Shown: positions 1 to 11,722 of the stretch, piece after piece
How positions within the stretch are numbered: position 1 is the first letter of the stretch
Layout of the letters: each line of letters begins with the position of its first letter
DNA from: Escherichia coli
Lineage (GTDB): Bacteria; Pseudomonadota; Gammaproteobacteria; Enterobacterales; Enterobacteriaceae
Assembly (NCBI RefSeq): GCF_011881725.1
Contig: NZ_JAATUR010000006.1
Location: 1 to 64,000, forward strand
DNA length: 64,000 nt
Reading direction: 5' to 3'
Program-made: the position numbers and the translations under genes
Notes under the pieces: model-generated
Seen by the model: only the letters and a program-made list of their open reading frames with translations
Told to the model about the DNA's origin: nothing
The model's database searches: none

Positions 1-147
1 GATAAACAGAAAAGAATGGATAATTATTGATGTTGGCTATATAAAGAGTAAAAATAGCAATCTATATGAATAATTAAAGGTTATGCAACGGAAAAAGATT
101 CAACTTTCCTGTTGAATGACAGGTCGCTCTACGCGTGTTCGTTGCTC

Positions 148-250
148 TTGCCGGATGCAGCGTAAACGCCCTATCCGGCCTACAGTTCATTGAAAATTCA
201 TTCAATTTCAATGCACGATATATGCCTGATAAGCGTAACGCATCAGGCAA
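148..250. repeat. Pair of REP (PU) palindromes, BIME-like
   Basis: Two inverted REP units lie downstream of epmB. One is at 150-183, with the GCCGGATG...CATCCGGC-type core written here as ccggatgcag/ctatccgg. The second, at 223-249, is TGCCTGAT...ATCAGGCA. Such pairs are typical 3'-end extragenic elements in Escherichia, where they stabilise mRNA 3' ends or bind gyrase or IHF. The rest of 1-280 holds no gene that I can see. Confidence 0.8.
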
Positions 251-280
251 TTTTAGTGTTTAACTTCCCTGTTTAATCAG

Positions 281-1309
281 TTACTGCTGGCGTAGCTGGA
301 GATCCAGCGGCGTTTTACTGGGTTCGCCGCCAATTTCTCGCGCCAGTTTCGGCACCAGATATCCCGATACCAGTGTCAGTAACTCACGCATAATCTGCCG
401 TGCTTCGTCATCACTCACCATAAAATGCGCCGCGCCCTGCACTTTATCGAGCACATGCAGGTAATACGGCATCACGCCCGCATCGAACAACGCATTACTC
501 AGGTTTGCCAGCGTTTGCGCGTTATCGTTCACGCCACGTAACAAAACGCTCTGGTTCAGCAAAGTCACGCCCGCGCGACGCAACCTGGCCATCGCCTGGC
601 GGAATGTTTCATCTACCTCATTGGCATGGTTGATGTGATTCACCAGCAAGATTTGCAGCGTAGAACGTGAAAAGCGTTCAACCAGCGCTTCTGTGATACG
701 TGCCGGGATCACAATCGGCAGACGGCTGTGGATCCGCAGACGCTTGATATGCGGAATGGCTTCCAGCTGTGCGAGCAACCAGTCCAGCTCGTGATCTTTC
801 GCCATCAGCGGATCGCCGCCGGAGAAAATAATCTCGTCCAGTTCCGGATGCGCTGCAACATACTCAAGTGCAGTCTGCCAGTTACGCTTGTTGCCCTGAT
901 TTTCGGCATACGGGAAATGGCGGCGGAAGCAGTAGCGGCAATTGACCGCGCAGCCGCCTTTGACCAGCAATAGAGCCCGGTTGTGGTATTTATGCAACAA
1001 ACCAGGCACCACACTGTGCTGTTCTTCCAGCGGGTCGGTGGAGAAACCGGGCGCGACGACAAACTCATCTTGCGAGGTAAGTACCTGACGCAAAAGTGGA
1101 TCGTCAGGATTGCCTTTCTCCATGCGATCGATAAATGAGCGGGGTACACGCAGGGCAAACAGCTTTTTGGCGCTGCGCCCGGCCAACAGTTTTTCGTCCG
1201 CGTCTATATTCAAAAGACGCAGAAGTTCATCAGGATCGGTCACAACATCGGCAAGTTGCGTTAACCAATCTTCTCTGGATGGGGTATTTAGGGTTACAAT
1301 ATGCGCCAT
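281..1309 (-). CDS. epmB: EF-P-(R)-beta-lysylation protein, lysine 2,3-aminomutase
   Basis: EpmB isomerises (S)-alpha-lysine to (R)-beta-lysine, which EpmA then attaches to Lys34 of elongation factor P. The 342-residue protein has the radical-SAM cluster motif CxxxCxxC at Cys120, Cys124 and Cys127, within KGGCAVNCRYCFRR. A lysine near the C-terminus (about 332, in EPSKTP) fits the PLP-binding position of the aminomutase family. Length equals that of K-12 YjeK. It is divergent from its target gene efp with only 41 bp between the two starts, so the promoters must be closely packed or lie inside the genes. Family and pathway are well established. Confidence 0.97.
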   Translation of the reverse strand: MAHIVTLNTPSREDWLTQLADVVTDPDELLRLLNIDADEKLLAGRSAKKLFALRVPRSFIDRMEKGNPDDPLLRQVLTSQDEFVVAPGFSTDPLEEQHSVVPGLLHKYHNRALLLVKGGCAVNCRYCFRRHFPYAENQGNKRNWQTALEYVAAHPELDEIIFSGGDPLMAKDHELDWLLAQLEAIPHIKRLRIHSRLPIVIPARITEALVERFSRSTLQILLVNHINHANEVDETFRQAMARLRRAGVTLLNQSVLLRGVNDNAQTLANLSNALFDAGVMPYYLHVLDKVQGAAHFMVSDDEARQIMRELLTLVSGYLVPKLAREIGGEPSKTPLDLQLRQQ

Positions 1310-1350
1310 TTTGTGGCTTAGCTACCAATTAACAAATTTCAGAGGGCCTT

Positions 1351-1917
1351 ATGGCAACGTACTATAGCAACGATTTTCGTGCTGGTCTTAAAATCATGTT
1401 AGACGGCGAACCTTATGCGGTTGAAGCCAGTGAATTCGTCAAACCAGGTAAAGGTCAGGCATTCGCTCGCGTTAAACTGCGTCGTCTGCTGACCGGTACT
1501 CGTGTAGAAAAAACCTTCAAATCTACGGATTCCGCTGAAGGCGCTGATGTTGTCGATATGAACCTGACTTACCTGTACAACGACGGTGAGTTCTGGCACT
1601 TCATGAACAACGAAACTTTCGAGCAGCTGTCTGCTGATGCAAAAGCAATTGGCGACAACGCTAAATGGCTGCTGGATCAGGCAGAGTGCATCGTAACTCT
1701 GTGGAATGGTCAGCCGATTTCCGTTACTCCGCCGAACTTTGTTGAACTGGAAATCGTTGATACCGATCCGGGCCTGAAAGGTGATACCGCAGGTACTGGC
1801 GGCAAACCGGCTACCCTGTCTACTGGCGCTGTGGTTAAAGTTCCGCTGTTCGTACAGATCGGCGAAGTCATCAAAGTGGATACCCGCTCTGGTGAATACG
1901 TTTCTCGCGTGAAGTAA
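1351..1917 (+). CDS. efp: Elongation factor P
   Basis: EF-P binds stalled ribosomes between the P and E sites and promotes peptide bonds at polyproline stretches. The 188-residue protein has the three-domain layout: a KOW-like N-domain followed by two OB domains. The lysine that receives beta-lysine is Lys34, within KPGKGQAF. A ribosome-binding site (cagaggg) precedes the ATG. The enzymes that modify it are both in this window, epmB immediately divergent and epmA at 8306. The third enzyme, EpmC, is not here. Confidence 0.98.
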
Positions 1918-1968
1918 TGCGGTTGTGGTGCGGCCTGCTGGCTGCACCATTGCTTATTCGAGTCAGAG

Positions 1969-2094
1969 ATGATGAAACGCCTTATCGTTCTTGTTTTGCT
2001 TGCCAGCACGCTGCTCACGGGCTGTAACACCGCTCGCGGTTTCGGCGAAGATATCAAACATCTTGGTAATTCAATCTCCCGCGCTGCCAGCTAA
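1969..2094 (+). CDS. ecnA: Entericidin A lipoprotein
   Basis: This is a 41-residue lipoprotein starting at the first of two tandem ATG codons ([11 protein letters not shown]). The lipobox LLTGC follows a hydrophobic signal, and the mature peptide carries [10 protein letters not shown]. It pairs with entericidin B about 110 bp downstream. The pair was described as an antidote (EcnA) and toxin (EcnB) affecting membrane integrity in stationary phase. The antidote role comes from the literature, not from this sequence. The two mature parts share the pattern CNT-RG-GEDI, which indicates duplication. Confidence 0.9.
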   Translation: MMKRLIVLVLLASTLLTGCNTARGFGEDIKHLGNSISRAAS

Positions 2095-2205
2095 TTTTTT
2101 CTTCTCTTCCGAAAAATCATCAGATTTCCGTCATTTTTGGCGATGTTGTCTATTATTAATTTGCTATAGGCAAACATAAATAACATTACCTAAAAGGAAG
2201 ACGTT

Positions 2206-2352
2206 ATGGTGAAGAAGACAATTGCAGCGATCTTTTCTGTTCTGGTGCTTTCAACAGTATTAACTGCCTGCAACACTACGCGTGGCGTTGGTGAAGACAT
2301 CTCTGATGGCGGTAACGCGATTTCTGGCGCTGCGACGAAAGCACAGCAATAA
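2206..2352 (+). CDS. ecnB: Entericidin B lipoprotein
   Basis: This is a 48-residue lipoprotein with signal [15 protein letters not shown], lipobox LTAC and a mature part [16 protein letters not shown] strong ribosome-binding site (aaaggaag) sits 5-6 bases before the ATG. It is reported as the toxic, stationary-phase (sigma-S, EnvZ/OmpR-controlled) member of the entericidin pair. A Rho-independent terminator follows within 10 bases of the stop codon. Length matches K-12. Confidence 0.92.
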
Positions 2353-2358
2353 GCAATA

Positions 2359-2392
2359 ACGGTACGACAGCTGTGTCGTGCCGTTTGTTTTT
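2359..2392 (+). terminator. Rho-independent terminator of ecnB
   Basis: A 10-bp stem (acggtacgac / gtcgtgccgt, one G-T pair) with loop agctgt is followed by tttgttttt. It directly follows ecnB. Confidence 0.85.
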
Positions 2393-2464
2393 CCAGGCGG
2401 TAATCACTGCTGTAACTGTTGAAATTTCCTCTTAAGTCGGCAAAATACCTCTTTCACCATCAGC

Positions 2465-2510
2465 TTTGCAGGACGACCTGCAAACGCTTCTTTTCACCGG
2501 GGACGGCCCC
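2465..2510 (+). promoter_or_regulatory. Guanidine-II (mini-ykkC) riboswitch
   Basis: Two short hairpins carry the signature ACGR loops. P1 is tttgcagg-ACGA-cctgcaaa at 2465-2484. P2 is gggg-ACGG-cccc at 2499-2510. They are separated by a 14-base linker, and a Shine-Dalgarno ggag follows just before the gdx start at 2529. This is the textbook architecture of the guanidine-II class, in which guanidinium binding favours loop-loop contact and releases the ribosome-binding site. Confidence 0.93.
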
Positions 2511-2528
2511 AAATCTCCGGAGCCTGAT

Positions 2529-2846
2529 ATGTCCTGGATTATCTTAGTTATTGCTGGTCTGCTGGAAGTGGTATGGGCGGTTGGCCTGAAATATACCCAC
2601 GGCTTTAGTCGTTTGACGCCAAGTGTTATTACCGTGACGGCGATGATTGTCAGTATGGCGCTACTTGCCTGGGCGATGAAATCGTTACCGGTGGGGACGG
2701 CTTATGCGGTATGGACGGGTATTGGCGCAGTCGGCGCGGCCATCACCGGTATTGTGCTGCTCGGCGAGTCCGCTAACCCGATGCGCCTGGCGAGTCTGGC
2801 GTTAATCGTACTGGGGATTATTGGTCTGAAACTCAGTACTCACTAA
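2529..2846 (+). CDS. gdx: Guanidinium exporter, SMR family
   Basis: Gdx (formerly SugE) is a four-helix inner-membrane antiporter of 105 residues that exports guanidinium in exchange for protons as a dual-topology dimer. The essential Glu13 is visible in GLLEVVW, and the [11 protein letters not shown] motif of small multidrug resistance proteins is present. I place the start at 2529 rather than at the in-frame upstream ATG at 2466, because the riboswitch hairpins and the ribosome-binding site lie upstream of 2529 and the length then equals the family's. Its 3' end overlaps the convergent blc gene by 4 bp. Confidence 0.95.
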   Translation: MSWIILVIAGLLEVVWAVGLKYTHGFSRLTPSVITVTAMIVSMALLAWAMKSLPVGTAYAVWTGIGAVGAAITGIVLLGESANPMRLASLALIVLGIIGLKLSTH

Positions 2847-3376
2847 CTACCGGGCTGTTGTACCCAAATCAACTTACTGATATCAAACCCTTCCCGGGTT
2901 GCGACTGCCAGCATCTCCTGTTTAACTTCGTCAGAAATAGTTGGCGTGCGGGAGAGTATCCACAGGTAGTCGCGGTCCGGGCCGCAAACCAGCGCATGGC
3001 GATACTCCCGATCGAGTGCAATGACGTTATAACCGCCATAGAAAGGACCAAAGAATGACACTTTCAGCGCAGCGCGAGTTGGTGCGCCGGTAAAGTACGC
3101 TTTCCCTTCACTCTGCTGCCACATTTCTCTATCAGGGTTATAGCCTTTATTAATGACATTCAGGCCGCCATCATCCCGTAGGCTGTATGTTGCGGTGACT
3201 TTCTCCAGTCCACGTTCAAAGCGGTGATCAAAACGGGCAATCTCATACCAGGTACCAAGATAACGTTTAGCATCGAAATTATTCACTACGGTCACACCAC
3301 GCGGCGGCGTGGGAGAACTGCAGGCAACGACCAGAAATGCAGCTGTCGCTGCGGCAACGAGGGGGAGCAGGCGCAT
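2843..3376 (-). CDS. blc: Outer-membrane lipoprotein, bacterial lipocalin
   Basis: Blc is a 177-residue lipocalin anchored to the outer membrane that binds lysophospholipids. It has a signal peptide with lipobox LVVAC (Cys19), the lipocalin GxW signature (GTWYEIARF) and the C-terminal lipocalin region ILSRTP. It is reported to be sigma-S dependent. Tail-to-tail overlap with gdx means the two transcripts are antisense at their ends. It lies upstream of ampC, as in K-12. Confidence 0.95.
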   Translation of the reverse strand: MRLLPLVAAATAAFLVVACSSPTPPRGVTVVNNFDAKRYLGTWYEIARFDHRFERGLEKVTATYSLRDDGGLNVINKGYNPDREMWQQSEGKAYFTGAPTRAALKVSFFGPFYGGYNVIALDREYRHALVCGPDRDYLWILSRTPTISDEVKQEMLAVATREGFDISKLIWVQQPGS

Positions 3377-3464
3377 AATTGTTTCCTTACTGGTTTTTTT
3401 CTAAGTGTAGATGACAGCAAGGAAAAGCGGAGAAAAGGTCCGAAAATTCGGACCCGATGAAATT

Positions 3465-5029
<1,565 letters not shown>

Positions 5030-5039
5030 CTCAGGCTCC

Positions 5040-6172
<1,133 letters not shown>

Positions 6173-6180
<8 letters not shown>

Positions 6181-7981
6181 TCGCCTTCTCCTTCTTATTG
6201 GCTGCTTCCGCCTTATCGGCTGCATCCGCTTCGCCACCGTAAACACGTTTAGCTGGCGGCAGCGTAGTAATCTTCACGTCGCTGTACTCCAGGCGAGTTG
6301 TGCCATCAGCATCGCGGAAGGCGAGGGTGTGTTTGAGGAAGTTGACGTCGTCACGCTCGGTGCAACCTTCGTCCAGACGCTGGTGCGCGCCGCGAGACTC
6401 TTTACGTGCCATTGCGGAGTGCGCCATACATTCAGCAACGTTCAGACCGTGGCCCAGTTCAATGGTGTAAAGCAAGTCGGTATTGAACACGCTGGAAGTG
6501 TCGGTGATGCGCACGCGCTTGAAGCGTTCCTGCAGCTCTGCCAGCTTGTCGATGGTTTTCTGCATCAGTTCCGGCGTACGGTAGATACCGCAGCCTTCTT
6601 CCATGGCCAGGCCCATTTCGTCGCGGATCTTCGCCCAGTTTTCGCCGCCGTCCTGGTTAACCAGATCTTTCAGACGCTGTTCAACGCCAGCAACTTGTGC
6701 ATTGATTGCTGCATCGTTGCCATTACCGGCAGTAGATGCGCGCTCCATAGCTTGCTCACCGGCCAGACGACCAAAGACCACCAGTTCCGCCAGGGAGTTG
6801 GAGCCCAGACGGTTTGCGCCGTGCAGGCCGACAGAGGAACATTCGCCCACGGCGAACAGGCCCTTAATGCGGGTTTCACAGTTCTGATCGGTTTCGATAC
6901 CGCCCATGGTGTAGTGTGCGGTCGGACGTACAGGAATCGGTTCTTTAACTGGATCGACGCCAACGTACGCTTTCGCCAGTTCGCAGATGAACGGCAGACG
7001 TTCGTGCAGTTTTTTCTCGCCGAGATGACGCAGGTCGAGGTAAACCACATCGCCGCGTGGCGTGGAGATGGTGTTCCCTTTACGCCATTCGTGCCAGAAG
7101 GCCTGAGAAACTTTGTCGCGCGGACCCAGTTCCATATATTTATTTTTCGGCTCGCCCAGTGGAGTTTCCGGGCCCATGCCGTAGTCTTGCAGATAACGAT
7201 AGCCATTTTTGTTGACCAGAATACCGCCTTCACCGCGGCAACCTTCGGTCATCAGGATACCGGAACCCGGCAGACCGGTTGGGTGATACTGAACGAATTC
7301 CATGTCACGCAGCGGAACGCCGTGGCTCAGCGCCATACCCATACCGTCACCGGTAACGATGCCGCCGTTGGTGTTGTAACGATAAACACGGCCTGCACCG
7401 CCGGTAGCCATAACTACTGCGTTAGCACGGATCTGCACCAGCGTGCCTTCCATCATGTTCATTGCCACCAGGCCGCGAACATGACCATCATCGACCAGAA
7501 TATCCAGCACGAAGTGTTCGTCAAAACGCTGGATCTGCGGGAATTGCAGAGAGGTCTGGAACAGCGTATGCAGCATATGGAAGCCGGTCTTATCGGCGGC
7601 GAACCAGGTACGCTCGATTTTCATGCCGCCAAAGCGACGTACGTTCACGCTACCATCCGGGCGACGACTCCACGGGCAGCCCCATAGCTCCAGTTGAGTC
7701 ATTTCAGTAGGGCAATGATGAACAAAATAATCCACGACATCCTGTTCGCATAACCAGTCGCCACCGGCTACTGTATCGTGAAAGTGATATTCGAAGCTGT
7801 CATGATCCTGCGCGACAGCGGCAGAGCCCCCTTCTGCAGCAACGGTATGGCTACGCATAGGGTAAACTTTTGAGATTAGTGCGATTTTTGCATTTGGATT
7901 TGCCTGCGCGGCAGCAATTGCAGCACGTAATCCCGCGCCACCGGCGCCTACAATGGCAAGATCGGCTTGAAAGGTTTGCAC
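6173..7981 (-). CDS. frdA: Fumarate reductase flavoprotein subunit
   Basis: FrdA is the 602-residue catalytic subunit that reduces fumarate to succinate at the cytoplasmic face of the inner membrane. The Rossmann motif GAGGAG is at 12-17. The FAD-linking histidine is His45 in [10 protein letters not shown]. The catalytic region HPTGLPGSG and the substrate arginine segment GANRLGSNS are present. It is first in frdABCD, and a FNR-like site lies about 130 bp upstream. A second, unrelated FrdA-like protein is encoded at 56602-58683. Confidence 0.98.
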
Positions 7982-8305
7982 GACATTCCTCCAGATTGTT
8001 TTTATCCCACAGCCCCGTACTTTAGGGTATCTGCCTGAAAGTTACGGTCTGCGAACGCTATTCCACTGCTCCTTTATAGGTATAACAGTATAGTCTGATG
8101 GATAAGGCTGAAATTTGACGAGATCGATTTTTTTAGTGCGCAAGAGGGCTAAATTATCACTGAAAATGATTAATTTAATTACTAAACCATCAGATCGTGG
8201 TTTTTTTATTCACCGCCTACCATTGATTGATTCCTGCGTAAAATTTGTCTCGCCGTCGCGTTGCGAGTAGACTTCGTGCCCTTGTCAAAAACTGGAGATT
8301 TTACT
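7982..8305. promoter_or_regulatory. frdA-epmA divergent intergenic region with FNR-like site
   Basis: This 324-bp gap between divergent frdA and epmA holds no gene that I can see. A FNR-type inverted repeat, TTTGA-CGAG-ATCGA, lies at 8114-8127 (on the minus strand TCGAT-N4-TCAAA, against the consensus TTGAT-N4-ATCAA). That fits the anaerobic induction known for frd. AT-rich sequence around 8128-8215 probably contains the NarL and promoter elements, which I cannot delimit. Confidence 0.65.
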
Positions 8306-9283
8306 ATGAGCGAAACGGCATCCTGGCAGCCGAGCGCATCCATTCCTAACTTATTAAAACGCGCGGCAATTATGGCGGAGATCCGTCGTTTCTTTGCCGA
8401 TCGTGGAGTGCTGGAGGTGGAGACGCCTTGTATGAGCCAGGCGACGGTAACCGATATTCATTTGGTCCCGTTTGAGACACGTTTCGTTGGCCCCGGGCAT
8501 TCGCAGGGGATGAATCTCTGGTTAATGACCAGCCCTGAATATCACATGAAACGCCTGTTGGTTGCCGGTTGTGGTCCGGTATTCCAGCTATGCCGCAGCT
8601 TCCGTAATGAAGAGATGGGGCGTTATCACAACCCTGAATTCACGATGCTGGAATGGTATCGACCACACTATGATATGTACCGGTTGATGAACGAGGTGGA
8701 CGATCTCCTGCAACAGGTGTTGGACTGCCCGGCAGCAGAAAGCCTTTCTTATCAACAAGCTTTCTTGCGTTATCTGGAAATTGATCCGCTCTCTGCTGAC
8801 AAAACACAACTGCGGGAAGTGGCGGCGAAACTGGATCTCAGTAATGTTGCAGATACGGAAGAAGACCGTGACACGTTGCTACAACTGCTGTTTACCTTTG
8901 GTGTAGAGCCAAATATTGGTAAAGAAAAACCGACCTTTGTGTACCATTTCCCAGCCAGCCAGGCATCACTGGCGCAAATTAGTACGGAAGATCATCGGGT
9001 TGCTGAACGCTTTGAGGTTTACTATAAAGGTATTGAGCTGGCGAATGGTTTCCATGAACTGACAGATGCTCGTGAACAACAACAACGTTTTGAGCAGGAT
9101 AACCGTAAGCGCGCGGCGCGCGGTTTGCCGCAGCATCCAATCGACCAAAACCTCATAGAAGCTCTGAAAGTCGGTATGCCTGACTGCTCCGGCGTGGCTC
9201 TGGGCGTTGATCGTCTGGTGATGTTGGCGCTGGGCGCAGAGACTCTTGCGGAAGTGATTGCCTTTAGCGTTGACCGGGCATAA
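8306..9283 (+). CDS. epmA: EF-P-lysine lysyltransferase
   Basis: EpmA (PoxA/GenX/YjeA) is a paralogue of the class II lysyl-tRNA synthetase catalytic domain that lacks the anticodon-binding domain. It attaches beta-lysine to EF-P Lys34. It has 325 residues from the ATG at 8306. The class II motifs are visible: motif 2 in [19 protein letters not shown] and motif 3 in [15 protein letters not shown]. The start is chosen over an upstream in-frame ATG at 8261 because a ctggag Shine-Dalgarno precedes 8306 and the length equals that of the K-12 protein. It is followed by a hairpin. Confidence 0.97.
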   Translation: MSETASWQPSASIPNLLKRAAIMAEIRRFFADRGVLEVETPCMSQATVTDIHLVPFETRFVGPGHSQGMNLWLMTSPEYHMKRLLVAGCGPVFQLCRSFRNEEMGRYHNPEFTMLEWYRPHYDMYRLMNEVDDLLQQVLDCPAAESLSYQQAFLRYLEIDPLSADKTQLREVAAKLDLSNVADTEEDRDTLLQLLFTFGVEPNIGKEKPTFVYHFPASQASLAQISTEDHRVAERFEVYYKGIELANGFHELTDAREQQQRFEQDNRKRAARGLPQHPIDQNLIEALKVGMPDCSGVALGVDRLVMLALGAETLAEVIAFSVDRA

Positions 9284-9309
9284 TTCTGAAATATCATCTA
9301 ATTAACCAC

Positions 9310-9357
9310 ACAGAATGGCGTTACGTCGCCATTCTGTAGCATATGTTTTCATTTTTC
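9310..9357 (+). terminator. Probable terminator after epmA
   Basis: An 11-bp perfect stem acagaatggcg/cgccattctgt with loop ttacgt (9310-9337) is followed, after a short gap, by gttttcattttt. Confidence 0.65.
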
Positions 9358-9501
9358 TGCTAAAGGCCACAATTTAAGACTGGATATTTGGTATCATCCA
9401 GGTATCAATTCTGTATTGTTTTTTACGCTGCCCGCTCAATGATGGGGCAGTGCAGTTTAGTGGGCGCGTTTTATACACGTGCTGAAATGAAGGATGGTTT
9501 C

Positions 9502-11004
9502 ATGCCTCACACGATAAAAAAGATGAGTCTGATAGGGCTCATATTGATGATCTTTACCTCCGTATTTGGATTTGCCAATAGCCCTTCGGCTTATTACTTA
9601 ATGGGGTATAGTGCAATTCCCTTTTATATATTTTCTGCATTATTATTCTTTATTCCATTCGCTTTAATGATGGCTGAAATGGGAGCCGCTTATCGCAAAG
9701 AAGAAGGCGGTATCTATTCCTGGATGAATAATAGTGTCGGACCACGTTTTGCCTTCATTGGTACGTTTATGTGGTTTTCCTCTTATATTATCTGGATGGT
9801 GAGTACCTCCGCTAAAGTTTGGGTACCATTTTCTACGTTCCTCTACGGTACCGACATGACTCAGCACTGGTGCATTGCTGGCCTGGAGCCAACGCAGGTA
9901 GTGGGTCTGCTGGCGGTGGCATGGATGATCCTGGTTACCGTGGTTGCCTCAAAAGGGATTAACAAAATTGCCCGTATTACTGCGGTAGGTGGTATTGCAG
10001 TAATGTGTCTTAATTTAGTATTACTGTTAGTGAGCATTACCATTTTGTTATTAAATGGTGGGCATTTCGCGCAAGATATTAATTTTGTGGTATCGCCGAA
10101 TCCAGGATATCAGTCTGGTCTGGCGATGTTATCCTTTGTGGTCTTTGCCATTTTCGCTTACGGCGGCATTGAAGCTGTTGGTGGTCTGGTAGATAAAACC
10201 GAAAATCCAGAAAAGAATTTTGCTAAAGGTATTGTTTTTGCCGCTATTGTTATTTCAATCGGTTATTCACTGGCGATATTTTTATGGGGCGTCAGCACAA
10301 ACTGGCAGCAGGTATTAAGTAATGGTTCCGTTAACCTCGGCAATATTACCTATGTGCTGATGAAGAGCCTCGGAATGACGCTGGGTAACGCACTGCATTT
10401 GTCACCTGAAGCGTCATTGTCGCTGGGCGTGTGGTTTGCGCGAATTACCGGACTGTCGATGTTCCTCGCCTACACTGGCGCGTTCTTTACGCTTTGCTAT
10501 TCACCGCTGAAAGCCATCATCCAGGGGACGCCGAAAGCGTTGTGGCCGGAACCGATGACGCGCCTGAATGCGATGGGGATGCCGTCTATTGCCATGTGGA
10601 TGCAGTGCGGGTTGGTTACTGTCTTTATCCTGCTGGTTTCATTTGGCGGAGGCACCGCATCGGCGTTCTTTAACAAGCTGACCCTGATGGCGAACGTTTC
10701 CATGACGCTTCCTTACCTGTTCCTCGCGCTGGCTTTCCCGTTCTTTAAAGCACGTCAGGGTCTCGACAGACCGTTTGTGATTTTCAAAACGCATATGTCG
10801 GCAATGATTGCGACAGTAGTTGTCGTACTGGTGGTGACATTTGCGAACGTCTTCACCATCATTCAGCCTGTGGTTGAAGCCGGAGACTGGGACAGCACAC
10901 TGTGGATGATTGGCGGCCCTGTCTTCTTCTCGCTGTTAGCGATGGCGATTTACCAGAACTATTGCAACCGCATGGCGAACAAACCTGAGTTAGCTCTCGA
11001 TTGA
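9502..11004 (+). CDS. yjeM: APC-superfamily inner-membrane transporter
   Basis: This is a 500-residue, about 12-helix permease of the amino acid-polyamine-organocation superfamily, near the glutamate:GABA antiporter group. The first helix has the family's unwound GFANSP-type segment, and EMGAAYRKEEGGIYSW is the conserved loop. The start at 9502 (MPHTIKKMSLIG) is preferred to in-frame upstream ATGs because the N-terminus then matches the family and a ggatgg site precedes it. I do not know its substrate. It is a monocistronic gene upstream of yjeN. Confidence 0.9.
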   Translation: MPHTIKKMSLIGLILMIFTSVFGFANSPSAYYLMGYSAIPFYIFSALLFFIPFALMMAEMGAAYRKEEGGIYSWMNNSVGPRFAFIGTFMWFSSYIIWMVSTSAKVWVPFSTFLYGTDMTQHWCIAGLEPTQVVGLLAVAWMILVTVVASKGINKIARITAVGGIAVMCLNLVLLLVSITILLLNGGHFAQDINFVVSPNPGYQSGLAMLSFVVFAIFAYGGIEAVGGLVDKTENPEKNFAKGIVFAAIVISIGYSLAIFLWGVSTNWQQVLSNGSVNLGNITYVLMKSLGMTLGNALHLSPEASLSLGVWFARITGLSMFLAYTGAFFTLCYSPLKAIIQGTPKALWPEPMTRLNAMGMPSIAMWMQCGLVTVFILLVSFGGGTASAFFNKLTLMANVSMTLPYLFLALAFPFFKARQGLDRPFVIFKTHMSAMIATVVVVLVVTFANVFTIIQPVVEAGDWDSTLWMIGGPVFFSLLAMAIYQNYCNRMANKPELALD

Positions 11005-11066
11005 TCATATGAAATCCTGCAACTCATCGTCTCTCCGGCGATGAGTTGTCTGGAAAGGAAGACGTT

Positions 11067-11381
11067 ATGGACGACGCTAGTCGGGATCCAGTGATAACTG
11101 AAGATGAAATCAGGGCGCTGCAATTTTCTGCCGGGGATGTAGCGGAAATAGAGCAGACTATTCTCTCTTTTGTCGATGCCTGTAACACCCGTAAAGTGGC
11201 GATGGTGGTGGGTAGTACCATTAACACCCTCAAAGATCGCCATGGTAAGCGGTGGCGAAACCTGCCCGATATCTATTGCGCTTATCTTATTAGATGTCTG
11301 GTTTTTCGCGGAGAATTAGTGGGATACGGCGATTTGTTTCGTATGTGTTTTAGTGAAATTAAGCGACCGGTTATCTTATGA
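11067..11381 (+). CDS. yjeN: Uncharacterised protein YjeN
   Basis: This is a 104-residue soluble protein with no motif that I recognise. It is acidic at the N-terminus (MDDASRDPVITEDE) with a helical middle. The start at 11067 follows a good ribosome-binding site (aaaggaag). It overlaps yjeO by 4 bp (ATGA), so the two are probably translationally coupled. Length fits K-12 YjeN as I recall it. The function is unknown. Confidence 0.85.
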   Translation: MDDASRDPVITEDEIRALQFSAGDVAEIEQTILSFVDACNTRKVAMVVGSTINTLKDRHGKRWRNLPDIYCAYLIRCLVFRGELVGYGDLFRMCFSEIKRPVIL

Positions 11382-11692
11382 GTGTGCGCATGTTTGTTTT
11401 GTGCTGCATATGGTTTGTTATGGCGTTCTTCTGGATAACCATTACCTCCGAGCTGGACAAAGAGTGGATGATTGATGAAGGCGGGGTTAAAAATATCTGC
11501 AATGTGCTGGAGTATCTGGAAAATGACGATACCCGTGATGTTGGTGTGATATTAACGTTGCCGCTCTTTTTCCCCTTTCTCTGGTTCGCGCTGTGGCGAA
11601 AAAAACGCGGCTGGTTTATGTACGCCACCGCACTGGCGATTTTCGGCTACTGGCTGTGGCAGTTTTTCCTGCGCTATCAGTTTTGTTGGTGA
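11378..11692 (+). CDS. yjeO: Small inner-membrane protein YjeO
   Basis: This 104-residue protein has an N-terminal hydrophobic helix (MFVLCCIWFVMAFFWITI) and two further hydrophobic stretches near residues 57-72 and 80-95, so about three membrane segments. It is coupled to yjeN. No catalytic motif is seen and the function is unknown. It ends 30 bp before the convergent mscM stop. Confidence 0.85.
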   Translation: MSVRMFVLCCIWFVMAFFWITITSELDKEWMIDEGGVKNICNVLEYLENDDTRDVGVILTLPLFFPFLWFALWRKKRGWFMYATALAIFGYWLWQFFLRYQFCW

Positions 11693-11712
11693 GCCGGATG
11701 GGTTCATCCGGC
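11693..11712. repeat. Hairpin between convergent yjeO and mscM
   Basis: A perfect 8-bp inverted repeat gccggatg-ggtt-catccggc starts at the base after the yjeO stop. It resembles a REP half. There is no T-tract on either side, so it may act as an mRNA 3' end stabiliser and not as a terminator. Confidence 0.55.
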
Positions 11713-11722
11713 CACAAAAACC

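Noticed and set aside
6329..7687. Long open frame opposite frdA (452 codons)
   Set aside because: It is antisense to the codons of a clear fumarate reductase subunit and encodes no recognisable domain; it is a composition artefact of the biased frdA codons.
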